Shown here in pieces: positions 43,952 through 52,629 of a stretch of 57,302 bases of DNA; positions within the stretch are counted from its first letter, which is position 1; each line of letters begins with the position of its first letter. Position numbers and translations under genes: made by a program. Source of the DNA: Bdellovibrio sp. Lineage in GTDB: Bacteria > Bdellovibrionota > Bdellovibrionia > Bdellovibrionales > Bdellovibrionaceae. The stretch covers positions 1 to 57,302 of the forward strand of contig JACMNA010000095.1 of the NCBI GenBank assembly GCA_014378765.1, in the 5' to 3' direction. The notes beneath the pieces were generated by a model that saw only the letters and a program-made list of their open reading frames with translations, did not search any database and was not told the DNA's origin.

Positions 43952-44739
43952 ATGTTATTTTACCGGGTATTTATAAAAACTTTTTAAATGCTTCGGTTTT
44001 AAAATTAAGCGTCGTGGAAACTAAAGCAACGTGTGATAATTGCTTGCGGTCACGTGACAAACGTTTTTCATACACTTACCAGTCACATTTAAAGTGCTGC
44101 ACGTTTCATCCCTACATTCCTAATTTTGCGGTCGGGGCCTTATTAACTGAAAATTTAGCTAGCCCCGGCTTAGAAAAATTAAAACAAAAAATTAATTCCC
44201 GCGAGTTTGCTTTTCCGGTTGGAGTCATAGCGCCCTTTGAATACCAGTTTAAATTTCTGGCCAAAGAAGAAAGTGATTTTGGCAATGACGCTGATCTCTT
44301 GTGCCCCTACTACGACATCGATAAAAACAAGTGCTCGGTCTGGCAATATCGTGGGGTCGTGTGCACTTCGTTCTACTGCCGCAGTGATTACGGTCAAGAT
44401 GGCCTTAAATTTTGGGCGGTGCTAAGTGATTACTTAAGTTACGTCGAAATGGCGCTGGCGGAAGAGTGTTTGGTACAACTTGATTTTTCTCCGCGAGATT
44501 TATCTGATCAATTGCTCTATTTAAATAAACTTGATTTCGAATCGAGCGAGGCCGTACAAAAAACGCTGGCGGTTGAAGTGGATAAAAAGCTTTGGAATGG
44601 ATACGAAAACAAAATTGAGTTCTACCAGAAATGTTTTGCAATTATTCAAAAACTAGATAGAAATCAATTTAAAGAGATTATTGGCTCGCAAGGAATTGAG
44701 CTAGAAAAAGAAGTCATCGATTATGCCAAACGACGCTAG
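43942..44739 (+). CDS. Cysteine-cluster protein (YkgJ-like), putative metal or Fe-S binding
   Basis: A 265-residue cytoplasmic protein beginning MQLNVILPGIYKNF; I prefer this ATG at 43942 (10-base overlap with the upstream gene) to the longer in-frame start at 43870, which only reads through the upstream gene. Cysteines are grouped as C-x2-C (CDNC), CC (LKCCTFHP), then LLCPYYDIDKNKCSVWQYRGVVCTSFYC. This resembles the YkgJ pattern CC-x(n)-C-x(n)-C-x(n)-RP-x-C-x-F-x-C, thought to bind zinc or an iron-sulfur cluster. It overlaps sufE by 17 bases, so a link to iron-sulfur assembly is likely but not shown. Confidence 0.72.
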   Translation: MQLNVILPGIYKNFLNASVLKLSVVETKATCDNCLRSRDKRFSYTYQSHLKCCTFHPYIPNFAVGALLTENLASPGLEKLKQKINSREFAFPVGVIAPFEYQFKFLAKEESDFGNDADLLCPYYDIDKNKCSVWQYRGVVCTSFYCRSDYGQDGLKFWAVLSDYLSYVEMALAEECLVQLDFSPRDLSDQLLYLNKLDFESSEAVQKTLAVEVDKKLWNGYENKIEFYQKCFAIIQKLDRNQFKEIIGSQGIELEKEVIDYAKRR

Positions 44740-45163
44740 TATCTTAAGTAAAATTGAATCCCTAAAAAAACAATTTGCGGCGTGCACCACTTGGGAAAAG
44801 AAATACGAAAAAATAATTGAACTCGGAAAACATTGGCCGGGGCTTACTGATGACCTTAAAGTTGAAGACTTAAAAGTAAAAGGCTGCCAGTCTCAAGTTT
44901 GGATCAAGGCCGAGATGACACCCGAAAAAAAAGTAGTGTTTAAAGGCGACAGTGATGCATTACTTGTTAAGGGCTTAGTCGCTTTGGTCTTAACGGTCTA
45001 TTCAAATGAAGCGCCAGACACTATTTTAAAAACCGAACCCAATTTTTTAAAAGACATCGGTTTTGACTCGGGGCTTAGCCCCAGCCGGTCTAATGGTCTT
45101 TATTCTATGATTAAACAAATAAAATACTATGCAACTGCATTTCAGTATTTACTTTCTAAATAA
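44723..45163 (+). CDS. sufE: Sulfur acceptor protein SufE
   Basis: SufE accepts persulfide sulfur from the cysteine desulfurase SufS and passes it to the SufB scaffold. The 146-residue protein shows EKKYEKIIELGKHWPGLTDDLK and the active loop VKGCQSQVWIKAE with the conserved acceptor cysteine (C54 or close), then DSDALLVKGLVALVLTVYSN. No SufS, SufB, SufC or SufD gene is in the window, so it is away from the main suf operon. It overlaps the cysteine-cluster gene by 17 bases. Confidence 0.94.
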   Translation: MPNDASILSKIESLKKQFAACTTWEKKYEKIIELGKHWPGLTDDLKVEDLKVKGCQSQVWIKAEMTPEKKVVFKGDSDALLVKGLVALVLTVYSNEAPDTILKTEPNFLKDIGFDSGLSPSRSNGLYSMIKQIKYYATAFQYLLSK

Positions 45164-45175
45164 ATTCTTTGTATC

Positions 45176-45688
45176 ATGAACTCTATGACGCAACTTAAAA
45201 ATGCTTATGTAAAATTGGGGTTCATTATTTTAATTTTAAGCGCAAGCATTTCGGCGTCGGCAAAGATTCGAATGCGTAAGGTGAAAGAGGCTCCAAAGGT
45301 TTGTGGATTTATGACCGAAGATAAGTTACTAAGCCGGCCCGACAAAATTGTTTATTCGACGGAACGCTACAGCTTAATAATCGAAGAATCGGTTACGCTA
45401 GTTAAAGACAAGGGCGAAAAAATATGCGAATGGCCTTTAGAAGAATGGAAACTGTCGGCGCCTCTTAAAAACTTTCAGTTTTATATTGATGAGTATAAAG
45501 AAATTCTCTACCCATTCGCTAAAAAAGACGATGGGCTTACTTTCACGATGCAGGTTAGGCTAACCGATTGTCGTTTAACCGACAAAAATACCAAAGACAG
45601 CTTTGAAAAGCCTGCTTGCGATAGGCCTAAAAAAGTGTCTCGAAATAAGAAAAAGAAGGCCGCCACAAAGCCCGTCAAAAAGCCCTAA
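45176..45688 (+). CDS. Hypothetical secreted protein with basic tail
   Basis: A 170-residue protein with a signal peptide (about 1-30, LGFIILILSASISASA, cleavage before K-I-R-M-R-K). The mature domain has three cysteines in VCGFMTEDKLL, EKICEWPLEEW and LTDCRLTDK, plus a fourth in PACDRPKK, so two disulfides are possible. The C-terminus from about residue 148 is almost pure Lys/Arg/Pro/Ala (RNKKKKAATKPVKKP) and could bind nucleic acid, LPS or wall polymers. No family is recognised. It follows sufE by 12 bases. Confidence 0.72.
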   Translation: MNSMTQLKNAYVKLGFIILILSASISASAKIRMRKVKEAPKVCGFMTEDKLLSRPDKIVYSTERYSLIIEESVTLVKDKGEKICEWPLEEWKLSAPLKNFQFYIDEYKEILYPFAKKDDGLTFTMQVRLTDCRLTDKNTKDSFEKPACDRPKKVSRNKKKKAATKPVKKP

Positions 45689-45717
45689 AATAATTCTTGT
45701 AAGCTTTCAGAATTATT
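45689..45717 (+). terminator. Hairpin directly after the secreted-protein gene
   Basis: Nine-base perfect arms (aataattct and agaattatt) flank an 11-base loop beginning one base after the stop codon. The following sequence gtcgtttta has only a short T-run. It is AT-rich and so only a moderate terminator, probably closing the transcript that begins at the APP1-type gene. Confidence 0.5.
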
Positions 45718-45774
45718 GTCGTTTTAAGGCCCCGACCAGTTAAAGGTTTAGTGAGCGTCTAACGATAAGTCGGT

Positions 45775-46179
45775 ATGGGAACAAAGCTTAATACAAAGAA
45801 AATAGTCTTAATCAGCATCGTTTTAAGTGGCTTCATGATTTTAGGTTTATTTCAAAATTGCAGCTCGACCGGGCCTAAAAAATTCACCATTAAAAAAGTT
45901 CCATCCCAGTTAACGGTGCCGGCCCCTTCAGAACAAGGTCCCGCAGACCGCGCTCCGGCTAATACAAATTTCAATGATATGATTCAAGCTAACGAGCGCG
46001 AAATCGCCCGAACTCGGCGATCAATTGATGCCGACCTTAATAAAGCGGGCGGCGGATCACGTGGCTTGGCGACAAAAGAGGAAGCCGAAAGTGAGGCCGC
46101 CGAGACGGTCATGATTGAAACTAATGACAAGATAAAACTAAAACTTCGAGCAAAGCGAGTGCGTCCAAAAAAGAAGTAA
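45775..46179 (+). CDS. Hypothetical lipoprotein with unusual lipobox
   Basis: A 134-residue protein with a basic N-terminus, a hydrophobic core (IVLISIVLSGFMILGLF) and a cysteine at 29 in the context LFQNCSS. A lipobox normally has Gly, Ala or Ser just before the cysteine, so Asn here is atypical, but the position and the serine-rich follow-up fit a lipoprotein. The mature part is proline-rich then forms an acidic/basic helix (EREIARTRRSIDADLNKA, ATKEEAESEAAETVMIE) and ends in RAKRVRPKKK. No function is known. It converges on the YebC-family gene with 24 bases between stops. Confidence 0.7.
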   Translation: MGTKLNTKKIVLISIVLSGFMILGLFQNCSSTGPKKFTIKKVPSQLTVPAPSEQGPADRAPANTNFNDMIQANEREIARTRRSIDADLNKAGGGSRGLATKEEAESEAAETVMIETNDKIKLKLRAKRVRPKKK

Positions 46180-46203
46180 TCGCAAGAAGTAAACACGATA
46201 ATA

Positions 46204-46905
46204 TTAGATCGTTGCAAAAACTTTCGAAGTATCGTCCAGGTCATCAAGTGCATTTAAAAATTCTTCAACTTCTTTTGTCTGCGCTTCATTAATATCTGTA
46301 ATATTTGTGGCCTTGAATGATGGTGATGAACCGGTAATTTTCCAGCCCCGTCCCACTAGAGCTTTACCAACTGAATCTAAATTTTCTACCGCACAAAAAA
46401 ATTGGCAACTGCCGTCGTCATTTTTAAGAACGTCATCAGCCCCAGCTTCGATCGCCTCTTCATCAAGATCAAATGCGCCGGCCTTAGTGGCTTCAATCTC
46501 GCCAACGCGTGCAAACATCCATGCGACGCTGTTAGTTTCTCCTAGAGTACCGCCGTGTTTTTTAAAAGCGCTTCGCATTTCGGGCGCGGTTCGGTGCTTG
46601 TTGTCGGTTTGGCACTCGACGATCACGCCTACGCCGTGGGGTCCGTAGCCTTCGTAAGTTAACTCTTCAATAATTTTACCATCATCTAATAAACCGGCAC
46701 CCTTCTTAATGGCCCGATCAATCGTATCGTTCGGGCAAGAAACCTTCTTCGCGGCCTCAACGGCCATTCGCAGGCGCGCATTTAATGAGGGGTCAGGTCC
46801 ACCCATTTTGGCCGAGACCGAGATCTCGCGGGCTAGTTTTGTAAAGAGCATTCCTTTTTTTTGAGCGTTTTCGGTTTTACCGGCCGCTTTCCATGATTTT
46901 CCCAT
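46204..46905 (-). CDS. yebC: YebC/PmpR family protein
   Basis: YebC/TACO1 proteins were first called transcription regulators and are now linked to translation through difficult peptide stretches. The 233 residues have the family blocks LFTKLAREI, PDPSLNARLRMAVEAAKKVSCPNDTIDRAIKKG, YEGYGPHGVGVIVECQTDNKHRT, EMRSAFKKHGGTLGETNSVAWMF and the C-terminal domain with FNALDDLDDTSKV. The N-terminus is MGKSWKAAGKTENAQKKGM instead of the usual AGHSKWANIKHRK, which marks the shorter YebC subfamily. It is a single gene convergent to the lipoprotein and divergent from the DUF455 gene. Confidence 0.94.
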   Translation of the reverse strand: MGKSWKAAGKTENAQKKGMLFTKLAREISVSAKMGGPDPSLNARLRMAVEAAKKVSCPNDTIDRAIKKGAGLLDDGKIIEELTYEGYGPHGVGVIVECQTDNKHRTAPEMRSAFKKHGGTLGETNSVAWMFARVGEIEATKAGAFDLDEEAIEAGADDVLKNDDGSCQFFCAVENLDSVGKALVGRGWKITGSSPSFKATNITDINEAQTKEVEEFLNALDDLDDTSKVFATI

Positions 46906-46970
46906 TTAAATAAACTAGCGATTTAAGGTTTATTTGTCTAGCCCCACTCAATTGTGCTAAAAGTAATCTC

Positions 46971-47762
46971 ATGTGGGCCTTTGAGATTGAAAATATTTTT
47001 GAAAAATTAAAAACGATTCGTCACTGTGGTAACGAGGTTTTTAATTTGAAACATAAAGTGCATGTGCCCGATCTGCCCGCGCGCGATGCGCTCGTACTAG
47101 AATTTAAAGCTCATCCCGTGAAAAAGGGCTTTTCGTCGCTTGAGGGGCAAGCTCGTATGCTACATGACTTAGCAAGTATTGAGCTGCAAGCCATGGAGTT
47201 GGGGTTACGCACATTGGTGGAATTTCCAGAAGCACCCGAGGCTTTTAGGCACCAACTTTGGGCGGTGACCTTATCTGAATCAGAGCATTTAGAAATGTGC
47301 CTGACTGAAATTGAAAATTTAGGCTTTAAGTGGGGTGACTGGCCGATTAACTGCGGGCTGTGGCAAACAGTCAGTCAAAATGATTCACTTCTTGATCGAG
47401 TGCTGATCGTGCACCGTTACTTAGAGGGCAGCGGGCTTGACGCCGGTGACACGTTGATTCGCCGGCTTGCGGGCGTAAATGCCGGCGCGGTCCGCAATGC
47501 CGTGCAAATTATTAACGATGAAGAAATTGGCCACGTGCTTTTTGGTTCGAAGTGGTTTGAGAAACTTTGTCTCGCGCAAAATTTAGATCCCGTCGATGAT
47601 TTCGAATCGCGCATGAATCGCTTACGCGTAATTTTACCTAAACGGGTAGCCCCGGTGAACCAAGCGCTGCGGCTTAAAGCCGGTTTTACAATCAAAGAAA
47701 TTTCGTACTTAGAAAAACTGCGCGAATCATTTTTAGAAAAAGAAAGCGTTTGGCTAAAGTAA
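46971..47762 (+). CDS. DUF455 family ferritin-like protein
   Basis: A 263-residue soluble all-helical protein matching the DUF455 group of ferritin-like proteins. Glutamate and histidine pairs repeat with helix spacing: H65 and E71 (LHDLASIELQAMELGLR), E103-x-E105-H106 (SESEHLEMC), E152 (YLEGSGLDAGDTLIRRL) and E184-E185-x2-H188 (INDEEIGHVLFG). These would form a di-iron or di-manganese centre. The oxidation substrate is unknown; relation to tRNA hydroxylase MiaE or to oxygen protection is only a family-level idea. It is convergent with the histidine kinase gene, with 14 bases between stops. Confidence 0.85.
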   Translation: MWAFEIENIFEKLKTIRHCGNEVFNLKHKVHVPDLPARDALVLEFKAHPVKKGFSSLEGQARMLHDLASIELQAMELGLRTLVEFPEAPEAFRHQLWAVTLSESEHLEMCLTEIENLGFKWGDWPINCGLWQTVSQNDSLLDRVLIVHRYLEGSGLDAGDTLIRRLAGVNAGAVRNAVQIINDEEIGHVLFGSKWFEKLCLAQNLDPVDDFESRMNRLRVILPKRVAPVNQALRLKAGFTIKEISYLEKLRESFLEKESVWLK

Positions 47763-47776
47763 AAAAACTGCCGCTG

Positions 47777-49357
47777 CTAAATTGGTAAACGAACTAAAAA
47801 TGTAGATCCTTCTGCAAGCTTACTGGTTACTAATATGGAGCCGCCGTGGGCTTCAATTATATTTTTGGAAATAAATAAACCGAGGCCTAAGCCAGAAATC
47901 TCATTCGCCGAAATAGCTCGTTCGAAACGATTGAAAATTCGTAATTGATCTTCTGTCTTTATTCCTAAGCCCTGATCAGACACTCGAATCTCGGCAAATC
48001 GAGGCGCAGCCTTGACGCTGACCTCGACCGGTTTATTGCGGCCATACTTAAACGCATTGTTAATAAGGTGACCCGTCACTTTTGCAACTAAGCGCTGATC
48101 ACAGTTAACCGAAATATCTTCTTTTAAATAATTTAGTTTAACCCCGGCACTGGCAAAAGTTGTGGTCTCCTCGTCGACGACCTGTTTAACAAGCTCGCCC
48201 AAATTAACCGTTTGGATTTTTAAAATTCGCGCATTTGAATTTATTTGTGAAACGTCGATCATGTCTTCAATCAGTCGCAGCAGCCCGCGAACCTGGCGTT
48301 CGGTCATTTCAAAAATGGTTTTTAAGCGCTCAATCGAAAATAGTTTTTGGTGGGCGGCATCTTCAAGCTGCATATTTATTAATTGGCTTTGCAAACTCAG
48401 GGACGTTACCGGCGTTTTTAATTCGTGCGAAGCAATTGATAAAAATTGGTCGCGCGCACGCACGGCTTCTTCGGCCAATAATCTGGCCTGCATCTCTTGC
48501 TTAAGTGATTGATCAACTTTTTGTTCAAAAATATAAAGAGCTTTTGCTGACGATAACACAACGAAGGCCACAAGTACGGTACTACCCATTAGCTGTAATA
48601 GGGTCGAAAAATCTTTATCATACAGCTGGTACTGCCAGCCCAGCTGAACGATCCATCTTACTAGGGGAGGAACCAAAATCACCGCCAGTAAAAGTTTTCG
48701 GGCAATAACGGCCGTCGTTGAAGCCGAAGTGAAGGCTTTGGCAAATCCTCGGTTCGACCGCGAAAAAATTGTGCCTACGGTTAGAAATATAAATCCCACC
48801 GCCGTGTGCAATGCCATTTGGGTGTAAAAGGCCGCGCCAAATACGTAAGTTGAACCGGTGATGTAACCAATCAGGGCTTGAAAAGCCGAAAAGAAAACTA
48901 AAATAATTAAAAACTGCGAACCATATTCAAAACGCCGTCGCGGTAAATTTCCTAATACGAAAGCCAAAGTTAGAAATATAAAGCTTAAGGCCGTAATCGG
49001 AGCTAATCGACCCGGAGGAAAGCGACCATGCGTACCGTCTAAATCATTAAATAAAAATTCATCGATTGAAAAATTAACTGAAAATAAATATTCACTTAAC
49101 GTTAATAGTGAAATCACGGCCGTAAAGGCGCACAGAAAAAAACCTAAGATGCGAATAGCTTGAGTTTGGGTTTCATTACGAAACAAAATTAAAACGGTGG
49201 CCATCGTGATTAATAGCATCGCCGTATTGGCTTTCATGGTAATCGATCCCGGAACGACTGATTTTAAAGTGACAATATCGAAGGACCAGCCTAATAAAAC
49301 GATACTGCCGATCATAATCACGGCCCCAGCAAAGCCAACGGTCCACCTAGTTGACAT
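47777..49357 (-). CDS. Membrane sensor histidine kinase
   Basis: A 526-residue kinase of a two-component pair. The N-terminal 275 residues contain seven to eight hydrophobic segments with a PGSITMKANTAMLL motif near 36-50, a membrane input domain also seen in other signalling proteins. Then come a coiled linker, the HisKA site with H311 (IASHELKTPVTSL), and an HATPase domain with N-box HLINNAFKYG, G1 DQGLGIKTED and G2 GLGLGLFISKNIIEAHGG. No PAS domain is obvious. The start overlaps the receiver gene by one base (TAATG). The stimulus is unknown; an internal membrane cue is likely given the lack of a large periplasmic domain. Confidence 0.93.
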   Translation of the reverse strand: MSTRWTVGFAGAVIMIGSIVLLGWSFDIVTLKSVVPGSITMKANTAMLLITMATVLILFRNETQTQAIRILGFFLCAFTAVISLLTLSEYLFSVNFSIDEFLFNDLDGTHGRFPPGRLAPITALSFIFLTLAFVLGNLPRRRFEYGSQFLIILVFFSAFQALIGYITGSTYVFGAAFYTQMALHTAVGFIFLTVGTIFSRSNRGFAKAFTSASTTAVIARKLLLAVILVPPLVRWIVQLGWQYQLYDKDFSTLLQLMGSTVLVAFVVLSSAKALYIFEQKVDQSLKQEMQARLLAEEAVRARDQFLSIASHELKTPVTSLSLQSQLINMQLEDAAHQKLFSIERLKTIFEMTERQVRGLLRLIEDMIDVSQINSNARILKIQTVNLGELVKQVVDEETTTFASAGVKLNYLKEDISVNCDQRLVAKVTGHLINNAFKYGRNKPVEVSVKAAPRFAEIRVSDQGLGIKTEDQLRIFNRFERAISANEISGLGLGLFISKNIIEAHGGSILVTSKLAEGSTFLVRLPI

Positions 49358-49731
49358 TAATATCTCGCAGCCTTGCAGAATTCCGCCGCGGTTTTGATCA
49401 AAGTTTTTTGACTAACTGGTTTTCCTAAAATTGGTCGATCAACGGGTAAGTCGTGGATTGCGGCTGAACAAATAATAACGGGAATATTGACTAACTTAGG
49501 ATCTTTCGACAATTCTTTAAGACACTGCCACCCATCCATAACGGGCATCATAAGATCTAACAAAATTAAATTGGGCAGCGTTTTCATACTGCGTAAAAGA
49601 TCTAACGCCTCTTGACCGTTTCCGGCTAATTCCACCGTGAAGCCTGCGTAATTCAGGCACTGCTTATATACACTTCGAAGATCGCTGTTATCTTCGACAA
49701 TTAATATATAGGATTCAACGGTTGGATCGAT
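49357..49731 (-). CDS. Single-domain response regulator (receiver), probable ATC start
   Basis: A CheY-like receiver partner of the histidine kinase it overlaps. From the ATC at 49729-49731 the protein is 124 residues and complete: acidic pocket VEDNSD, phospho-acceptor LLDLMMP, IICSAA switch residue and LGKPVS lysine. The first ATG/GTG-type start in frame is GTG at 49633-49635, which would remove beta-1 and the acidic pocket and leave a 92-residue non-functional fragment. A perfect GGAGG (49738-49742) is 6 bases upstream of the ATC, and an in-frame stop lies a few codons before, so ATC is the only well-placed start. No output domain is present. Confidence 0.75.
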   Translation of the reverse strand: MDPTVESYILIVEDNSDLRSVYKQCLNYAGFTVELAGNGQEALDLLRSMKTLPNLILLDLMMPVMDGWQCLKELSKDPKLVNIPVIICSAAIHDLPVDRPILGKPVSQKTLIKTAAEFCKAARY

Positions 49732-49769
49732 CTTAAACCTCCGGTTAAATTTAAATCAAAAAAAGAGCT

Positions 49770-49799
49770 ATTCTATAATTGAACCACAAATTTTGGTAA
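49770..49799 (-). promoter_or_regulatory. Possible promoter of the response regulator-kinase pair
   Basis: On the minus strand TTACCA (49799-49794) and TAGAAT (49775-49770) are 18 bases apart, matching -35 and -10 at 4 and 5 of 6 positions. This puts the transcript start about 20 bases before the GGAGG that serves the ATC start. Confidence 0.4.
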
Positions 49800-49812
49800 T
49801 TTCTAGTAAAAT

Positions 49813-50541
49813 CTATATTTCTTCATTTGCATTTAAAAATCGCCAGCGCCCTTCGGGTAGCTCACCCAAAGCCAGTTTTCCAACGCGAACGCGTTTGAGC
49901 CCCCGCACGGTCAGGCCCACCAATTCGCACATGCGGCGAATTTGGCGTTTTTTTCCTTCACGTAAAACAAAACGCAATTGATCATCATTAATCCATTCGA
50001 CATGTGCGGAGCGTAATTTTTCTCCGTCCAATTCTAAGCCGTGATTGAGTAACTTTAAATTTTGCTCAGATAACTTTCCCTCAACGCGCACTAAATACTC
50101 TTTTTCAATATCTGAATTTTCACCAATAATTTTTTTTGCCAATCGACCGTCTTGTGAAAAAATAAGTAAGCCCTGTGAATCGATATCAAGACGACCAATG
50201 ACCGCAATACCGACCAAGTCTCCGCGCTGTAAAACGCGTTGTTGACCATACTGATTGCGGTCATTCACTAGGCGTATAGCCGGATCATAGCCAGGTTCAG
50301 GCTGGCCCGAGACGTAGCCAATTGGTTTATTCAAAATAATTGTAACTAAACTTTTTTGATTTCGCATGGCTTCGGCTTCTAAAGTAATACTGACATCCGG
50401 TAAAACTTTGGTACCGAGCTCGTTCACAATAACGCCATTCACCCGCACGAGGCCTTGCGCAATGTATTCATCGGCTTCGCGGCGTGAACAAATTCCGCGT
50501 TCTGACATTAATTTTGAAAGTCTTAAGGGTTGGTCGCTCAT
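49813..50541 (-). CDS. 23S rRNA/tRNA pseudouridine synthase, RsuA/RluF family
   Basis: This enzyme isomerises uridine to pseudouridine in rRNA. The 242 residues show an S4 RNA-binding domain ([31 protein letters not shown], 6-36) and the catalytic domain with NKPIGYVSG, the catalytic D119 ([14 protein letters not shown]), and [57 protein letters not shown]-like and DSQGL features favour the RluF branch (E. coli RluF acts on 23S U2604 and tRNA-Tyr), but it lacks RluF's long basic tail. It overlaps the SDR gene by 4 bases. Confidence 0.9.
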   Translation of the reverse strand: MSDQPLRLSKLMSERGICSRREADEYIAQGLVRVNGVIVNELGTKVLPDVSITLEAEAMRNQKSLVTIILNKPIGYVSGQPEPGYDPAIRLVNDRNQYGQQRVLQRGDLVGIAVIGRLDIDSQGLLIFSQDGRLAKKIIGENSDIEKEYLVRVEGKLSEQNLKLLNHGLELDGEKLRSAHVEWINDDQLRFVLREGKKRQIRRMCELVGLTVRGLKRVRVGKLALGELPEGRWRFLNANEEI

Positions 50542-51293
50542 TTTATATTTATCCCACCATCAATGTGAAGAATTGAACCTGTGGTCCAACGTGAAAAAGC
50601 CGATCCAAGAAAGTAGGCCGCTTCAGATATGTCCTCGGGCGTGCCCAAAGATTTTAGCAATTGCAGATCAAGCAGACCGGCCGTTGCTTTCACTTTCTCT
50701 TCCTTACCTAACCGATAAAAATCATGAATGGGAGTATCAACGATGCCTGGGCAAATGCAATTGGCGCGAATGTTATTGCCTCCGCCTTCTTGCGCAAGGC
50801 TGAGCGTCCAATTAATGAGCGCTGCCTTTATGGCGGAATATGCCGATGTTTGCGGCGCTGGCTTAATTCCTAAGGTCGAAGCAATGTTAATAATACTGCC
50901 AGATTTGTGTTTTAAAAAAAGCGGCCAAATAATTTGAGTTAACTGAACGGCTGACAAAAGATTGACTTGAAATTGTTCGGTCCAAATTTCAATTGAGGTC
51001 TCTATAAAGGCTTCACGATGAAAAACCCCGGCGTTATTAACTAAAACTGAAACGGGTGAAAGCTCTTTTAGACAATTTAATAAGGACGACGAATGTTCGC
51101 TGATTGTTTTTAAATCAAAAGCTAAATGCAAGGCCTTTGCGCCGATGCATTTAGCTTTCACCGCGCTTAGTTTATTTTCATCACGGCCCAACAGCAGAAT
51201 GTCATAGCCTTCGCGTGAAAATTTTTGGGCGATTGCGGCTCCGATTCCCGAGCTTGCGCCCGAAATCACGACCGTTTCGTTTTTTCTTATCAT
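50538..51293 (-). CDS. Short-chain dehydrogenase/reductase (SDR)
   Basis: A classical 251-residue SDR oxidoreductase. The cofactor site is SGASSGIG (11-18), NNAG is at 86-89, and the catalytic set is S139, Y152 and K156 (AYSAIK). The Arg near 37 (LLGRDEN) suggests NADP(H) preference. The C-terminal [21 protein letters not shown] is typical. The substrate is unknown. It is coupled with an acyl-CoA dehydrogenase upstream (TAATG) and the pseudouridine synthase downstream, so fatty acid or branched acid metabolism is a context guess. Confidence 0.92.
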   Translation of the reverse strand: MIRKNETVVISGASSGIGAAIAQKFSREGYDILLLGRDENKLSAVKAKCIGAKALHLAFDLKTISEHSSSLLNCLKELSPVSVLVNNAGVFHREAFIETSIEIWTEQFQVNLLSAVQLTQIIWPLFLKHKSGSIINIASTLGIKPAPQTSAYSAIKAALINWTLSLAQEGGGNNIRANCICPGIVDTPIHDFYRLGKEEKVKATAGLLDLQLLKSLGTPEDISEAAYFLGSAFSRWTTGSILHIDGGINIK

Positions 51294-52462
51294 TAACGAG
51301 CCTGGTCCATTTCTATTTTAGCAATTGTTTGCAATTGCATATTAGAAGTTCCCTCGTAAATTTGACCAATCTTAGCATCGCGCCAAAATTTTTCGACCGG
51401 ATATTCTTTCGTAAAGCCGTTGCCGCCAAATAAATCTATGGCCATTGAAGTGATTTTTTCGGCGACTTTAGATGAATAATATTTTGCCATGGCCGCGGAT
51501 TCAATAAAATCTTGACCGGCATCTTTCAAGCGGGCGGCATTGTAAACCATCAGGCGGGCGGCTTCGAGTTCAATGCGCATTTGTGCAATTTGAAACTGCA
51601 CCCCTTGAAATTGACCAATTGCCTTACCAAATTGTTCGCGGCTTTTTATATAGTTGAGCGAGGCCTCGTAAGCCCCTTGCGCGATACCCACCATCTGCGC
51701 CCCAATTCCGATACGACCTTCATTCAAAGTTTCAATGGCGATCTTATAGCCTTTACCGACTTCGCCTAAAACATTCATCTCGGGCACTTCGCAGTTTTCG
51801 AAAATTAATTCGCAGGTTGAGCTTGCGCGAATTCCTAATTTGTCTTCTTTTTTTCCGACGGTAAAACCTTTAAATTCTTTTTCGACGATAAAGGCCGTGA
51901 TCCCCTTATAACCTTTTGAGATATCCATATTCGCAAATACAATAAAGAAACTAGCCTCTTTACCGTTGGTGATCCAAAGCTTATTGCCGTTCAAAATCCA
52001 TTTGCCATCTTTTTTTTCGGCCCGGCATTTCAAAGCAAAGGCGTCGGAGCCCGATGATGATTCAGATAAACAGTAAGCACCCACCCATTCGCGCGCTAAA
52101 CGGGGTAAGTATTTTTCTTTTAGCCCAGCGCTGCCGTAACGAATGATTGCGTTCGTGACAAGCGTGTTCTGCACGTCACACAAAACCGAAACCGAACCAT
52201 CGACGCGACCCAATTCTTCAATCGCAATGCAGGCCATGGTAAACGTCGTACCCGCACCACCGAACTGCTCGGGCGATTCAATTCCCATGAGGCCCATCTC
52301 GAAAAGTTTGGTGACGATCTCGGGCCGCATCTGGGCTTTTTCATCCATCTCGGTCACGTGCGGTTTAATTTCGGCTTCGGCAAACGCGCGAACGGCATCA
52401 CGAAAGGCAATCTCATCATCTGACCACATTGTTAAAGCGGGACGGGCATTTTCAACACTCAT
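51293..52462 (-). CDS. Acyl-CoA dehydrogenase
   Basis: A 389-residue FAD enzyme that introduces an alpha,beta double bond into acyl-CoA. Family blocks are YCLSESSSGSDAFAL (FAD/substrate region), WITNGKEASFFIVFANMD, NEGRIGIGAQMVGIAQGAYEASLNYIKSREQFGKAIGQFQGVQFQIAQM and the C-terminal AKIGQIYEGTSNMQLQTIAK, where the Glu of YEGTS is the likely catalytic base of the short-chain type. Length and motif order are those of butyryl-CoA dehydrogenase relatives, though chain-length preference is not proven. It opens the minus-strand trio and has a good GGAGAT ribosome binding site. Confidence 0.95.
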   Translation of the reverse strand: MSVENARPALTMWSDDEIAFRDAVRAFAEAEIKPHVTEMDEKAQMRPEIVTKLFEMGLMGIESPEQFGGAGTTFTMACIAIEELGRVDGSVSVLCDVQNTLVTNAIIRYGSAGLKEKYLPRLAREWVGAYCLSESSSGSDAFALKCRAEKKDGKWILNGNKLWITNGKEASFFIVFANMDISKGYKGITAFIVEKEFKGFTVGKKEDKLGIRASSTCELIFENCEVPEMNVLGEVGKGYKIAIETLNEGRIGIGAQMVGIAQGAYEASLNYIKSREQFGKAIGQFQGVQFQIAQMRIELEAARLMVYNAARLKDAGQDFIESAAMAKYYSSKVAEKITSMAIDLFGGNGFTKEYPVEKFWRDAKIGQIYEGTSNMQLQTIAKIEMDQAR

Positions 52463-52629
52463 CGAAGATCTCCTTTTAGACTAAATATTCAGATTAAATT
52501 ACCGTCTTAAAGTAAGCGCTTAGCTATTTTTATTCAAGTGACCTTTTGCGTTAGCTTCAATGGTAATATGACTAGACCACAGGCAAAGTTCTGCTCGACA
52601 GGGGTCGGGAATTTGGTAAATTAAGAGCT

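Noticed and set aside
49357-49635. Response regulator read as a 92-residue truncated receiver pseudogene
   Set aside because: The missing N-terminal residues are intact upstream in the same frame, without a stop or frameshift, so a non-standard start explains it better than decay.
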